DNA of 64,000 bases, from assembly GCA_934660965.1 (NCBI GenBank), contig CAKUIM010000003.1, positions 47,717 to 111,716 on the forward strand, given 5' to 3'. Both the position numbers and the translations under genes were made by a program. The notes below the pieces were generated by a model. The model was not told the origin of the DNA, did no database searches, and was given only the letters and a program-made list of their open reading frames with translations. Within the stretch, counting starts at the first letter, position 1. Each line of letters opens with the position of its first letter. Positions 16,848 to 25,494 of this stretch are shown in pieces. This DNA comes from an uncultured Oscillospiraceae bacterium (GTDB lineage: Bacteria > Bacillota > Clostridia > Oscillospirales > Oscillospiraceae).

Positions 16848-17726
16848 CTATTTACCCGTACCCTTTTTCAACGCATCATCAGCGGTATCTTCCAGTAAAT
16901 ATGTCACGACCTGGTTGAGCTGTGCTGCGTTTTTTGATGTAATGACGGGAACGCCAGTGCGTTCCTCAACTGCCTTTCTGGCAATTCCGGCAGCTTCCCC
17001 GCCTTCACGAGCGACCGCTATATTCTCCGAGAAAGTAGAGGGGGCTTTCTGTTTAGAAATCTCGGTTGTCGTTGCCTCTGCCAGCATATTCAGCACCAGC
17101 TCCAGTGTGGTCATGTTGTCACGGAGGTTTTCTTTTTTCAAGCCTTTTAGGTTCTTATACTGCCTTGTGGACATCCCCGACCACGCACGGGATATCTCAT
17201 CAGTGAGGATGGCGTACTCTACGCCCTTTTGGACGCCGCGGGCATCCCACTCGTCCGTCAGTTCCTTGCGGACCTGGATGGCCTGTAGCCGCTGGTTGAT
17301 CCACTCGCGGGTGTAACCTTTCTTGAGGTAGGTTTCCAGCGCCCGTTCAATGGTCAGCTCTGGGTCAATGGTTTCTTCAATACGCTCCCGGCCAACCTGT
17401 GCCAGCCAGAGTTTGAACGGTTCCGCCTTGGGTGACGGGATGGACTGGATGATGCGGAGAAGCTGCTCCGTGTCAGCCACATCGGTCAGCCGTTTCTTGC
17501 CATCTGGGGCAGTCATTTTCAACTGTACGATTTTTTCGTACATTTCAACTGCGCCCTCAGCCTTTAGCTTTCTCTTAAGATCACTCCAATAGCGGCGCGG
17601 GTTATCTGTGCCACTCAACACCTCACAAACATCGACGATGGAGAAGTACCATTCTTCTTTTTCCTCATCCCACGCTGTACGGATGCGCTTGTCCTCAAAT
17701 AACTGAATTTTATCGTTCTGTGTCAC
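16848..17726 (-). CDS. Bro-N domain (phage antirepressor-like) protein
   Basis: 292 aa. The N-terminal Bro-N domain (residues ~1-110) shows IRTAWDEEKEEWYFSIVDVCEVL and DNPRRYWSDLKRKL. The C-terminal half is helical and resembles the damage-inducible D-like architecture. Such proteins are DNA-binding antirepressor-type factors of phages and mobile elements. The start is GTG at 17726 with GAGGTG upstream; an ATG 7 nt earlier is out of frame. It stands alone at the left end of the accessory region. Confidence 0.8.
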   Translation of the reverse strand: MTQNDKIQLFEDKRIRTAWDEEKEEWYFSIVDVCEVLSGTDNPRRYWSDLKRKLKAEGAVEMYEKIVQLKMTAPDGKKRLTDVADTEQLLRIIQSIPSPKAEPFKLWLAQVGRERIEETIDPELTIERALETYLKKGYTREWINQRLQAIQVRKELTDEWDARGVQKGVEYAILTDEISRAWSGMSTRQYKNLKGLKKENLRDNMTTLELVLNMLAEATTTEISKQKAPSTFSENIAVAREGGEAAGIARKAVEERTGVPVITSKNAAQLNQVVTYLLEDTADDALKKGTGK

Positions 17727-17872
17727 TCATTTTCACCTCTACGTTGTAGTGCTTTTTTGTTCCCGTTGGATTATTCTCGCTATAGCATCGCGGAGAGAAT
17801 AACAAGGCCATCGAATTCATGAGTTTTAGGCTCCTGCGCTCAAATCGAACTTTTTATAATTTACAAGAATCG

Positions 17873-18358
17873 TCATCTTTGTTCAATAGTTTCCTGAGCC
17901 CTCTTTATGCCTTTTACAACATTGATCATTACGGTTGCCATATCATACAAGAATGTAATATCAACGATTTTGCCTCTTTGATAGTAGTATCTCCAATCTT
18001 CGAAAGCCTCTTTGTTCCGATCTAAATACGCCCAAAATGACTCCTCATTAAAAGCGGCATCACATTGTTTCATTTCGGCAATGACCGCTTCCACAAGGAT
18101 ATCCTTTACAGGATTCCCAACGTGCTCAAGCAACTTTTGCAAATCGTGCCGGCACTTCTTAGCGTCTATCTCGTTGATAAAAGTTTTAAATGACAGCTCT
18201 ATCGAAAAAGCAAGGTTAACAATAGCCGGAATCAACCGATAAAAGTAATTCTCTGGATCTGAAGCTACATTTTTAATACAAGTAAGGTATTCCCTTGCCC
18301 CAACCTCATAGAAGGCCAACGCTTCATTTCCGACTTTCATCATTATTCTATCCATCAA
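17873..18358 (-). CDS. HEPN-like all-helical protein
   Basis: 161-aa soluble, predicted all-alpha protein. Segments such as AFSIELSFKTFINEIDAKK, HDLQKLLEHV and WRYYYQRGKIVDI follow the pattern of HEPN-type domains found in toxin-antitoxin and defence loci. The HEPN RNase motif Rx4-6H is not clearly present, so it may be a non-catalytic member. Base composition is more AT-rich than neighbours. It starts 9 bp after the LMW phosphatase stop, so the two are likely co-transcribed. The family call is tentative. Confidence 0.6.
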   Translation of the reverse strand: MMDRIMMKVGNEALAFYEVGAREYLTCIKNVASDPENYFYRLIPAIVNLAFSIELSFKTFINEIDAKKCRHDLQKLLEHVGNPVKDILVEAVIAEMKQCDAAFNEESFWAYLDRNKEAFEDWRYYYQRGKIVDITFLYDMATVMINVVKGIKRAQETIEQR

Positions 18359-18367
18359 TCTTTTCCT

Positions 18368-18838
18368 CTATAGTTGGATTCTGTGATCCTCCATCAGCTC
18401 ATCCAGCAAGCCATGACACCCCTCCAGCACATCCCGCCATGTCGCCTCGAAGTCCTCGGTGTACCAAGGGTCTGCCACATTGCCGGGGCGGGAGGTATGG
18501 TCCATCAGGAGGGACATCTTGCCTTCGTAGTCGCCGCCGCATATCCGGTACATATCCCGCAGGTTGGCGCTGTCCATGCCGATCAGCAGGTCGTATTCGT
18601 CGTAGTCCCGGTTCGTAAGCTGCCGTGCCGTGTGACCGCTGCAGGTGATCCCATGCTCGGCCAACTTGCGCCGCGCAGGAGGATAGACCGGGTTGCCAAT
18701 CTCCTCCCGGCTGGTCGCCGCGGACTCGATGTGAAATTGGGACTCCAGCCCAGCCTTCTTCACCAAGTCCTTCATGATGTACTCGGCCATCGGGCTGCGG
18801 CAGATGTTGCCGTGGCAGATAAACAGGATCTTCTTCAT
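18368..18838 (-). CDS. low-molecular-weight protein-tyrosine phosphatase
   Basis: 156-aa cytosolic phosphatase (arsenate-reductase fold). The P-loop CHGNICRSPMAEY (C-x5-R) is at residues 8-20 and the general-acid Asp is in VADPWYTEDF near the C-terminus. The start at 18838 (MKKILFICHGN) is preferred to 18865. Its coding region is overlapped on the same strand, in another frame, by the 3' part of the DUF1016-N frame. It sits between a HEPN-like gene and a DUF1016-N gene on a mobile region, so the target is unknown. Confidence 0.93.
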   Translation of the reverse strand: MKKILFICHGNICRSPMAEYIMKDLVKKAGLESQFHIESAATSREEIGNPVYPPARRKLAEHGITCSGHTARQLTNRDYDEYDLLIGMDSANLRDMYRICGGDYEGKMSLLMDHTSRPGNVADPWYTEDFEATWRDVLEGCHGLLDELMEDHRIQL

Positions 18839-19319
18839 GCTGAACACGCTCCGAAACTTTGTCATTATCTTCAGTATAACAGCAATCAGCCATTTGGTCG
18901 AGAGGAATTTCCAGATGAGCAGAACATTCTATCATCCGCAGGAGCTCCGCCTTGGACAAGCCGCCCGCGGCGGCCTGCCGGATATACCAGCCTCTTTCGG
19001 CCAAGGTCAGGTCAGCCTCCAGGATGACCACATTCTGCGTCCAGTTCAGTGAGAGGGCCTCCGTCAACAAATCCGATGTGTCACCGTACATTCGGTGAAA
19101 GTCCCGCATCCGGCGCAAGTTTCGAGGAGAAAAGCCGATCGCATCTGGGGCCTGCGCGGTGAGGTACTCGGCAGCGGCCACCGCAGCGCCCTTCTCTGGG
19201 CGCTCGCAGATGATCTTTCCGATCAGGTGGTACAGTTCCATCTGAGGCAGGCCAGCCGCAACAGCGGCGCCCAAAGCGGCAAACATAGCGCTGTAGTCTG
19301 CAGGCTTGCGGATATTCAT
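18399..19319 (-). CDS. DUF1016 N-terminal (YhcG-N-like) protein with out-of-frame 3' extension
   Basis: Frame of 306 aa starting at 19319 (MNIRKPADYSAMF, SD AAGGAGGAG). The first ~150 residues match the DUF1016/YhcG N-terminal helical domain seen beside nuclease domains: GFSPRNLRRMRDFHRMYG, LNWTQNVVILEADL. From about residue 160 (18838 downward) the frame runs through the LMW phosphatase gene in a different phase and yields Pro/Arg-rich sequence, so only ~18840-19319 is likely meaningful. No PD-(D/E)XK nuclease part is present. A lost stop codon or small indel is possible. Confidence 0.6.
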   Translation of the reverse strand: MNIRKPADYSAMFAALGAAVAAGLPQMELYHLIGKIICERPEKGAAVAAAEYLTAQAPDAIGFSPRNLRRMRDFHRMYGDTSDLLTEALSLNWTQNVVILEADLTLAERGWYIRQAAAGGLSKAELLRMIECSAHLEIPLDQMADCCYTEDNDKVSERVQHEEDPVYLPRQHLPQPDGRVHHEGLGEEGWAGVPISHRVRGDQPGGDWQPGLSSCAAQVGRAWDHLQRSHGTAAYEPGLRRIRPADRHGQRQPAGYVPDMRRRLRRQDVPPDGPYLPPRQCGRPLVHRGLRGDMAGCAGGVSWLAG

Positions 19320-19357
19320 AGCTCCTCCTTTCCGGCGCTGCGCGCCTTGATCCATGC

Positions 19358-19404
19358 TCAAAGCAGAGAAAAGCACGGCGTCACCGTGTTTTTCTCTGCT
19401 TTGA
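19358..19404. repeat. 47-bp near-perfect inverted repeat
   Basis: 21-bp arms (19358-19378 and 19384-19404) with one mismatch and a 5-nt loop, between the phosphoesterase stop and the DUF1016-N gene. It would form a very stable RNA hairpin on either strand. No T run beyond the stem on the minus strand, so terminator function is uncertain. Confidence 0.7.
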
Positions 19405-19411
19405 CCCTATT

Positions 19412-20158
19412 TCAGATGACCTGCACCATCTGCTCCCACAGCAGGATGTGCTTTTCGTCGATGGCTCGGTTGTCGTGGTAATGTCCGAACAGCCAGTAGT
19501 GGTATCGTGCTCTGTCGTAAACCTCCTGCAGGAAGTCCGTGAGCCGGTCCGTCTCGTAATGTGGGTCCAGCCTGCGGACGATGCTTGTCGGGGCGCAGTG
19601 GGTGATGATGTAGTCCACCGCCCAGCCGACCTTATCGAGGTTATTCCAGGCTTCGGTGTATTCCGCCTCGGAGGGCAACTCCCGTGCCCACCATGAGATG
19701 TGGTCGATACGGTATCTCGCCCTCGGATCTCTCTGCAGGATCAAGAGCCTTCGCTCAAAATTCGGGGCGGTCGGTTCCAGAATGCCATCCTCAATGTCAT
19801 GGCTGCTGGCCCCGCCCATGGTGAAGAAGCTGCAGCCTTCTATCTGGAATATCTGACCGCGCATGAGGTGCAGGATATGAGGGCGGATGCGGTGTACCTT
19901 TCCGCCGTGCCATTCCTCCACGGGGTATTGCTCCAGCGCGTCGAAGTTTTCGTGGTTGCCGCAGACGAAGGCCAGCGTAAAGGGCAGGCTCTCCAGCCAG
20001 TCCAGTGCCGCGTTGTCCCGGCTGTCCCCGAACCATACGCCGCCGAAGTCTCCCGTGCAGATCATAACGTCCTCTTTTGTCATCTGCGCCTGCTCCGGGA
20101 AGTATTCCGGCTTGAACCGCTCAAAATTCCCGTGGCAATCGCCAGTCGCAAAGACCAT
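19412..20158 (-). CDS. calcineurin-like metallophosphoesterase (mobile-region paralogue)
   Basis: 248-aa phosphoesterase with GDCHGNFERF (~6), CTGDFGGVWF (~33), CGNHENFD (~64), ITHCAPTS (~185) and FGHYHDN (~225). Unlike the housekeeping phosphoesterase at 6.5-7.2 kb, this one uses the GNHE variant. The start at 20158 has GGAGGG upstream. It lies 13 bp after the first serine recombinase gene and is probably expressed with it. Substrate unknown; the family includes protein phosphatases and nucleases. Confidence 0.88.
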   Translation of the reverse strand: MVFATGDCHGNFERFKPEYFPEQAQMTKEDVMICTGDFGGVWFGDSRDNAALDWLESLPFTLAFVCGNHENFDALEQYPVEEWHGGKVHRIRPHILHLMRGQIFQIEGCSFFTMGGASSHDIEDGILEPTAPNFERRLLILQRDPRARYRIDHISWWARELPSEAEYTEAWNNLDKVGWAVDYIITHCAPTSIVRRLDPHYETDRLTDFLQEVYDRARYHYWLFGHYHDNRAIDEKHILLWEQMVQVI

Positions 20159-20171
20159 GCTTTTCCCTCCT

Positions 20172-21794
20172 TCATTTTGTAATGCTCTGGCGGAGCTCAA
20201 TGCCGCCCTTTAATGTTACCATGATCTCGTCCTTGGAGAGCACTTTTACCTGCATTACCAGCTGGCGGATGGTGCTCTCATCCCACTCTGTGATTTGAAG
20301 CGGACTGGCCTCCAGTACCTGCACGGCGTACTGGATCTTCTGGTCGGACTCTGCGTTCTTTGCGCTTTCTGCAAGGATCTCAGCGCGAGTCTCCTTGAGA
20401 GCCGTCTGTTCGTCCAACAACTCCTTGAATTGGCCGCCATAGGCCAGCGGGTCGTCCGCCGCTGTTTCCAGCAGCTTCTCGAACAGTCCCTCCAGTTCAC
20501 GGAGCCTGCGGTCGATCTCACCGAGGCTCATGGTCCTGCCGGGGAATGGAATGGTCTCCGTCTGCAAGGCTCCCGTGATTTTGCGGACCATGTCGCCTTG
20601 GTCTTCCATCACCGATTGGATGGCGGTGAGGATGGCCTGCTGCAGCGGGGCCTCGTCTATGGTCGGGGAGTTATGACAGTACTTCTTGCCGTAGTCCAGT
20701 CGGCTGGTGCAGCGCCACACGATGCGCTTCCCTTCGGGGCGGGTCCAGACGCACCGGCGGTACAGAGTCCCGCACTCGCCGCAGACCAGACGCTCCGAGA
20801 GAGCATACTTACTGGCGTAGCAGGACCGACCCGTGACTGCTTTCTTGGAGGGGCTTTTGCCCGCGGTGCGCCGTGCCGTTTCGGTCTGCACCGCGTTGTA
20901 CTTTTCTCGGCTGACGATGCCCTCATGGTAATCCGGGATGAGGTACATGGTGCGCTGGCCGATGTTCCTGATGACCTTTCGGTTGATGAGGTCCTGCTGG
21001 AAGGTTTTTTGCAGGAGAACGTCGCCGCAGTATTTTTCGTTTTGGAGGATACTCCTAATGCGGTTGTGTGTCCATTTGGGCGAGTCTTCGAGGCACGGGA
21101 TGCCGCGCTCCTCCAGCCCTGCTTTTATCATCCGAATGCTGTCCCCGGCGAGGTAGCGGTCGTAGATCCAGCGGACCACTTCCGCCTGCTCCGGAATTGG
21201 CTCCGGCCTGCCATTCGCTCCTTTGCGGTAGCCGTACAGATACTTGTACTGGATGGTCACCCCTCGTCCGCCCTCGCAGGCCCGGCGCTTGCCCCAGGTC
21301 ACGTTGGCAGAGATGGACTCGCTCTCCGCCTGGGCAAGCGCACCGGCGATGGTGATACGCAGCTCGCTGTCCTCCTCCAGAGAGTTGATATTCTCTTTCT
21401 CGAAGATGACTGCGATGCCGAGCGCCTTGAGAGTCCGTGTGTAGTACAGGCAGTCCACCGTGTTTCGTGCGAAGCGGGAAACGGACTTGGTGAGTATCAC
21501 ATCGATCTTCTTTTGCTTGCAGTGGCGGATCATCCGCAGGAAGTCCTCTCGTTTCTTGGTGGACGTCCCGGTGATGCCTTTATCCGCGAAGATACCTGCC
21601 ATGGTCCACTCCGGGTTGGACATGATCTTGTCCGTGTAGTATTCCTTCTGCACCTCGTAGCTGTTGGTCTGGTCCTCCTGCTTGGTGGATACCCGGCAGT
21701 AGGCGGCAACCCGGAGCTGCCTGTTTATTTCTGCCTGCCTGGTAGCCTCCGGCTTTGGAGGGATGATGATTACCTTGGGGGCTTCCTCTCTCAC
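20172..21794 (-). CDS. large serine recombinase (third in trio)
   Basis: 540 aa. Resolvase catalytic domain at residues ~28-180 with the nucleophile in YCRVSTKQEDQTNSYEVQ. The Recombinase domain (~200-300) and a zinc-ribbon (CGECGTLYRRC ... CTSR ... CHNS, ~340-390) follow, then a coiled-coil tail. Large serine recombinases carry out site-specific integration and excision of mobile elements. The GTG start at 21794 overlaps the previous stop as GTGA. It is the last gene of a tightly coupled three-recombinase set. Confidence 0.93.
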   Translation of the reverse strand: MREEAPKVIIIPPKPEATRQAEINRQLRVAAYCRVSTKQEDQTNSYEVQKEYYTDKIMSNPEWTMAGIFADKGITGTSTKKREDFLRMIRHCKQKKIDVILTKSVSRFARNTVDCLYYTRTLKALGIAVIFEKENINSLEEDSELRITIAGALAQAESESISANVTWGKRRACEGGRGVTIQYKYLYGYRKGANGRPEPIPEQAEVVRWIYDRYLAGDSIRMIKAGLEERGIPCLEDSPKWTHNRIRSILQNEKYCGDVLLQKTFQQDLINRKVIRNIGQRTMYLIPDYHEGIVSREKYNAVQTETARRTAGKSPSKKAVTGRSCYASKYALSERLVCGECGTLYRRCVWTRPEGKRIVWRCTSRLDYGKKYCHNSPTIDEAPLQQAILTAIQSVMEDQGDMVRKITGALQTETIPFPGRTMSLGEIDRRLRELEGLFEKLLETAADDPLAYGGQFKELLDEQTALKETRAEILAESAKNAESDQKIQYAVQVLEASPLQITEWDESTIRQLVMQVKVLSKDEIMVTLKGGIELRQSITK

Positions 21795-22531
21795 GTTGGA
21801 TCTCTCCTCTCAATGATCTGACCGTTCTTTAGTCTCAGTTTTACTGTCTGCCGTTCCACGATGATCTCCGCCACCGTGTCTTTCAGCAGTTCAGTGACAT
21901 CGTCACTGAACCGGGCGGCCTCAAATGCTCGGCGCAGCCGCAGGGTCTCGTACTCCTCATCCCCAAGCATACTGTACTGCTCGGCGATGAGCCGCAGGAG
22001 CAGTTGTCCTGCCAGATCCTCGTCGATGGGCTGCTGCTCCAGTGCCTTATCCAGCGCCGTCTGCAGGGCAGAGGGCGTTATGCTTCCGCTCTGTTTGGGC
22101 GCTTGTATCAGTTCCGGCTCTCGTATCAAGGTGTGGAGTAGGTCGGTGACTCGCCGCTCGACCACGACAGTGACCAGCTGCCGGCAGAGCCTCCGCATGA
22201 CTTTGTTGGTCTTGGGGGTCTGGTCCTGCGCTCTGGCCACCCGCTTTTCTGCGGCGGAGGCCAGAGCCTCCGGCTCAATGATCTGCGGGTATCCGGCCTT
22301 ACCGGTGTATCGCTCGTCCCCAAGTATCCTTGCGACCATGTTCTTGTTCCAGACCCGGCCCGCGTTATAGGGTACGTCCTGCTCACGGAGCAGGTCTGCC
22401 AGTTCCTTGAGGGATGCGGCTTCCTGCAGGTAGCGGCGGAATATCTCTTTGACCGCCGCGGCCTCTGCCTGGTGGATGACCACCTCGCCCATGAGCAGCT
22501 TGTATCCGAAGGGCAGCTTCCGATTGCTCAC
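21791..22531 (-). CDS. recombinase-domain protein lacking the catalytic domain
   Basis: 246 aa. It begins directly in the Recombinase DNA-binding domain (FGYKLLMGEVVIHQAEAAAV, MVARILGDERYTGKAGYP). The N-terminal resolvase domain with the catalytic serine, and the zinc ribbon, are both absent. The C-terminal half is helical, ending LRLKNGQIIERRDPT, a tail shared in style with the flanking recombinases. Start GTG at 22531 overlaps the upstream stop, and its own stop overlaps the next start. Probably an accessory DNA-binding subunit for its two catalytic partners. Confidence 0.85.
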   Translation of the reverse strand: MSNRKLPFGYKLLMGEVVIHQAEAAAVKEIFRRYLQEAASLKELADLLREQDVPYNAGRVWNKNMVARILGDERYTGKAGYPQIIEPEALASAAEKRVARAQDQTPKTNKVMRRLCRQLVTVVVERRVTDLLHTLIREPELIQAPKQSGSITPSALQTALDKALEQQPIDEDLAGQLLLRLIAEQYSMLGDEEYETLRLRRAFEAARFSDDVTELLKDTVAEIIVERQTVKLRLKNGQIIERRDPT

Positions 22532-24105
22532 CAGCGCACCGTCCTTTCGATTTTTTCTCTCAGCTCCAGACCGTTTATCAATTTGAAGCGGACAGCATCG
22601 TTGTTCTCTATGACGACTTTCTCGACCAGGGCATCGAACAGGTCCGGGTCGAAGCTGTCCGGGAAGTCCGGGCCGCTCTCCAGCAGCTCTATCAGCTCCT
22701 GTGTCCGCGACGCCGTTTCATCCCTTTCGGAGTCCAGCAACTTTTCTTTGTCCTGCTTGGCCTGCCGTATCTGCCGGGCAAGATCGTTGCTTTTGGATAT
22801 AAAAATGTCAGGATCAACGAGGCCCTGCTGCTTGAGGAAGGCCAGCGTATGATTCTGACTGGATAGATCGGCTATTAACTTGTTCAGTTCAACGATATCA
22901 GCACTCCAGAGCATTCTCCGATTGCGGATCGTCTGGAGGGTGGTCAGCATCTGCTCCAGGAGAGCGACGCCCTGGTGCTTCAATTTGTAGTAGAGGCGGC
23001 AGAACGCCTGCTCCGTCTGCACTTCCGGCACGGGCGTGAGTGTGCAGCCGCCCTTTTCATCATGACGGCAGCAGTACCAATACCATTTTCCGCGGACCTG
23101 CTTTGCCCGGACCCGTGATCCGCAGGAGCAGCGTATTTTGCGCGAGACCTCATTGTGGATCGGAGTCTCACCGCGGCGCCGACTTCCCCGCAGGGCTTGG
23201 GCTCGGTCAAATAGTTCCTGCGGAATGATTGCGGGGTTCCTGTCCGGCCAGAAATACTGCGTCCGCTCTCCGTGGTTGCGCTTCCGCTTTCTTGGCAAGG
23301 TGTCAGTCGTGTAGTTTTTCTGGAGCAGCGCATTTCCGGCGTACCGCTCATTTTGAAGGATATAATCTACCATCTTACGCTTCCACTCGTGCCCTGTGAC
23401 TTTATCCCGATTCAGTCTGTCGGCAATTTCATAAGCGTTTTTGCCGGACAGGTACTCCAGAAAGATCCGCCGCACGATCTGGGCTTCCTCCTCATGGACG
23501 ATGAGTTCCCGCCCTTGCAGGCGGAAGCCCCATGCGGCCTTGCAGGTGTTGAAGAGTCCATCTGCCATCCTCGCCTGGTAGCTCCAACGCAGGTTGCCGG
23601 AGATGGACTCGCTTTCCCGCTGGGCGAAGGAGGCGTAGAGCGCCGTGACGAGTTCACTGCTCACATCGGCGGTGTCGATGCCCTCACGCTCGAATCGGAC
23701 GTTGACCCCCAGCGTCTTCAGTTCCCGCACTGCCTCCAAACAGTCTTTTGTGTTGCGGGCGAAGCGGGAGATGGACTTGACGAGGATCTGATCCACAAGA
23801 CCTCTGCGGCAGTCTGCCAGCATTCGCTGGAAGTCATCTCGTTTTTCTGCGGAAGTCCCGGTGATGCCTTCATCGGCGTAGATGTCTACCAACTGCCACG
23901 CGGTGTTCTCAGCGATCAGCTTGGTGTAGTATCGGTTCTGTGCCGCGAAGGAGTTGAGCTGGTCACTGGAGTCCGAGCTGACACGGGTATATGCCGCGAC
24001 CCGGAGGAGAGCGTGCCTGGGCTGCACGGTCGGCTCGATCTTTATGACACGGGGTTGGTTGCCCGCCAGTGCCATCGTGCCCTCTATCATTCGCTTTTCA
24101 TCCAT
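22528..24105 (-). CDS. large serine recombinase (first in trio)
   Basis: 525 aa. Catalytic resolvase domain with YTRVSSDSSDQLNSFAAQ (~residue 40), Recombinase domain (~195-290), zinc ribbon (CSCGSRVRAKQVRGKWYWYC), coiled coil, and a C-terminal motif VVIENNDAVRFKLINGLELR. The start at 24105 (MDEKRMIEG) has GGAGGTGG 8-9 nt upstream; the longer frame to 24141 lacks support. It leads the three-gene recombinase operon and likely acts with them at the element's att sites, which I cannot locate with confidence. Confidence 0.92.
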   Translation of the reverse strand: MDEKRMIEGTMALAGNQPRVIKIEPTVQPRHALLRVAAYTRVSSDSSDQLNSFAAQNRYYTKLIAENTAWQLVDIYADEGITGTSAEKRDDFQRMLADCRRGLVDQILVKSISRFARNTKDCLEAVRELKTLGVNVRFEREGIDTADVSSELVTALYASFAQRESESISGNLRWSYQARMADGLFNTCKAAWGFRLQGRELIVHEEEAQIVRRIFLEYLSGKNAYEIADRLNRDKVTGHEWKRKMVDYILQNERYAGNALLQKNYTTDTLPRKRKRNHGERTQYFWPDRNPAIIPQELFDRAQALRGSRRRGETPIHNEVSRKIRCSCGSRVRAKQVRGKWYWYCCRHDEKGGCTLTPVPEVQTEQAFCRLYYKLKHQGVALLEQMLTTLQTIRNRRMLWSADIVELNKLIADLSSQNHTLAFLKQQGLVDPDIFISKSNDLARQIRQAKQDKEKLLDSERDETASRTQELIELLESGPDFPDSFDPDLFDALVEKVVIENNDAVRFKLINGLELREKIERTVRW

Positions 24106-24177
24106 CCTGGTCCACCTCCTCGGCAGCACAAACAATACCACAACACCTCTGGGAAAGCTACTGAAACATGAGGAAGA

Positions 24178-24321
24178 TCAGAGAGAAATAACGACCTCCA
24201 CACCGGTGTCCGCAGCGATCTGCGCGGCTACCTTCCGCAGCTCCGCTTCCGTAAAAATACCGCGCTCCCGCAGAACGCGCAGCAGTGTGATGATCCCATA
24301 GAAATTGATATCTGGATTCAT
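24178..24321 (-). CDS. small 47-aa conserved-style protein upstream of recombinases
   Basis: 47 aa starting MNPDINFYGIITLLRVL with AAGGAGG 7 nt upstream; the ORF extends further upstream but without SD. The rest, RERGIFTEAELRKVAAQIAA, resembles SHOCT-like short helical domains. It lies just before the recombinase trio on the same strand. The strong SD and gene-like composition support translation; function unknown. Confidence 0.62.
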   Translation of the reverse strand: MNPDINFYGIITLLRVLRERGIFTEAELRKVAAQIAADTGVEVVISL

Positions 24322-24940
24322 GATGCTCCCTCCTTCGGATGCTCGTCTTGCGGCACAAATATGAGGACCGTCCGGGAGGAGGAGAAAAGGATCTATGCAC
24401 AAAGCAGTCTGATGAAACGAGAGAGGAGAGAAAAAGAAAACGGAAAGAACGGTGAGGTGGACGATCCCCATACTTCTGCCGCAAGCAAGCAAGAGTGATG
24501 TCACCCCGGCGGTGAGAGCAGAGGCTCCCACCGCCGGAGCAGTTATCTTGTTTTACGTCTTTGCCTGTATTCGACACTACTTCCCCAGGCACACGGGCGG
24601 CGGCTTAAACTGCGCTGGCGCGCATCACGGGAGTTTCACCCCTCCGAGGATCTCTCGAAGCTGCATACAGGAGTATCATTGTGAGCTGACGGTGTCATGG
24701 CGGGGCAGTTTGCCAAAGCTGCTGTGGCCTGAGTGGGTATCGCTCTGCACCTTATAGGCCGTCCTTTTATGCGGAAAAACTCCGCACAGGTGGTCCTCGC
24801 GCACTCGGCCTGACGCTCGGCCGTCAGCCAACGTATTTAAGTCGCCGGATGTGACCGCTTGGGGCGGTATTTTTCAAGGTTCAGAGGGGCCTGAAAAAGA
24901 TCCCCTCATGTGGTAGGCAGCGAGAACGCGTTTTTTTCAA
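24322..24940. other. 619-bp gap with several hairpins, no convincing gene
   Basis: On the plus strand there are compact inverted repeats: TGCGGA/TCCGCA at ~24769-24786, CTGACG/CGTCAG at ~24812-24830, and CCGC/GCGG followed by TATTTTTC near 24859-24880, terminator-like. A charged 45-codon frame at 24361-24498 (+) lacks an SD. The area may hold a regulatory RNA or the end/attachment region of the recombinase-borne element. Confidence 0.4.
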
Positions 24941-25417
24941 TCACTTTTGAAAAATTTTTTGAATTTTTTTAAGGCGGCTGAAAATATTCTGCGGAGAGCA
25001 GCCCCAAATGGCCGCGATTTCCGTCTGAGAAAGCCCATCGACCACAATGAAAGTCAAGAGATCAAGGTCAGTCTTTTTTAGTGTTTTGAGCCGCTCGCAG
25101 AGCAATGGATCGTCAATCTCATCGATCCAGCCGTACCGTGACCCCGCAGCGTAATCGTCCCAATGGCTGACCGCCTCCAGAAACTTTTTCATCAGCGCAG
25201 ACTTATCCTCCTGTTCGGCAGAAGGCTCATCGAAAATCCCAATGCCCATATCCTGCGTATGAATGCGGTAGATTCGCTCCTGCTTGAACACCTCCCAATC
25301 AAAATCGTGCATCTTCTGGATGGCGGCATCGGACATCCCGGCCGCCCTATATTCACGCCGGAGCCTTGCCCACAGCGTTTCAAACTTTTTCTTCTCTGCC
25401 GCATAATTGAAGCCCAT
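24941..25417 (-). CDS. sigma-70 region 4-like / HTH protein
   Basis: 158 aa. The C-terminal 50 residues form a sigma-r4-type helix-turn-helix (LSQTEIAAIWGCSPQNIFSR, then LKKIQKIFQK). The N-terminal ~100 residues are charged and helical (FETLWARLRREYRAAGMSD). Proteins like this occur on clostridial conjugative elements as small transcription factors. The start at 25417 (MGFNYAAEK) has GGAGGAG upstream; the longer frame to 25510 overlaps a hairpin and is disfavoured. Likely a regulator of the recombinase module. Confidence 0.75.
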   Translation of the reverse strand: MGFNYAAEKKKFETLWARLRREYRAAGMSDAAIQKMHDFDWEVFKQERIYRIHTQDMGIGIFDEPSAEQEDKSALMKKFLEAVSHWDDYAAGSRYGWIDEIDDPLLCERLKTLKKTDLDLLTFIVVDGLSQTEIAAIWGCSPQNIFSRLKKIQKIFQK

Positions 25418-25494
25418 ATTTTGCTCCTCCATTTCTGAATTTTTGAAAAATCCAGAAACGGGGGCGGCCCACGGATCGGGCCCGTAAAACAAGA

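Noticed and set aside
20295..21821. 508-codon plus-strand frame opposite a serine recombinase
   Set aside because: Pure shadow of the recombinase gene; no start signals and no recognisable domain.
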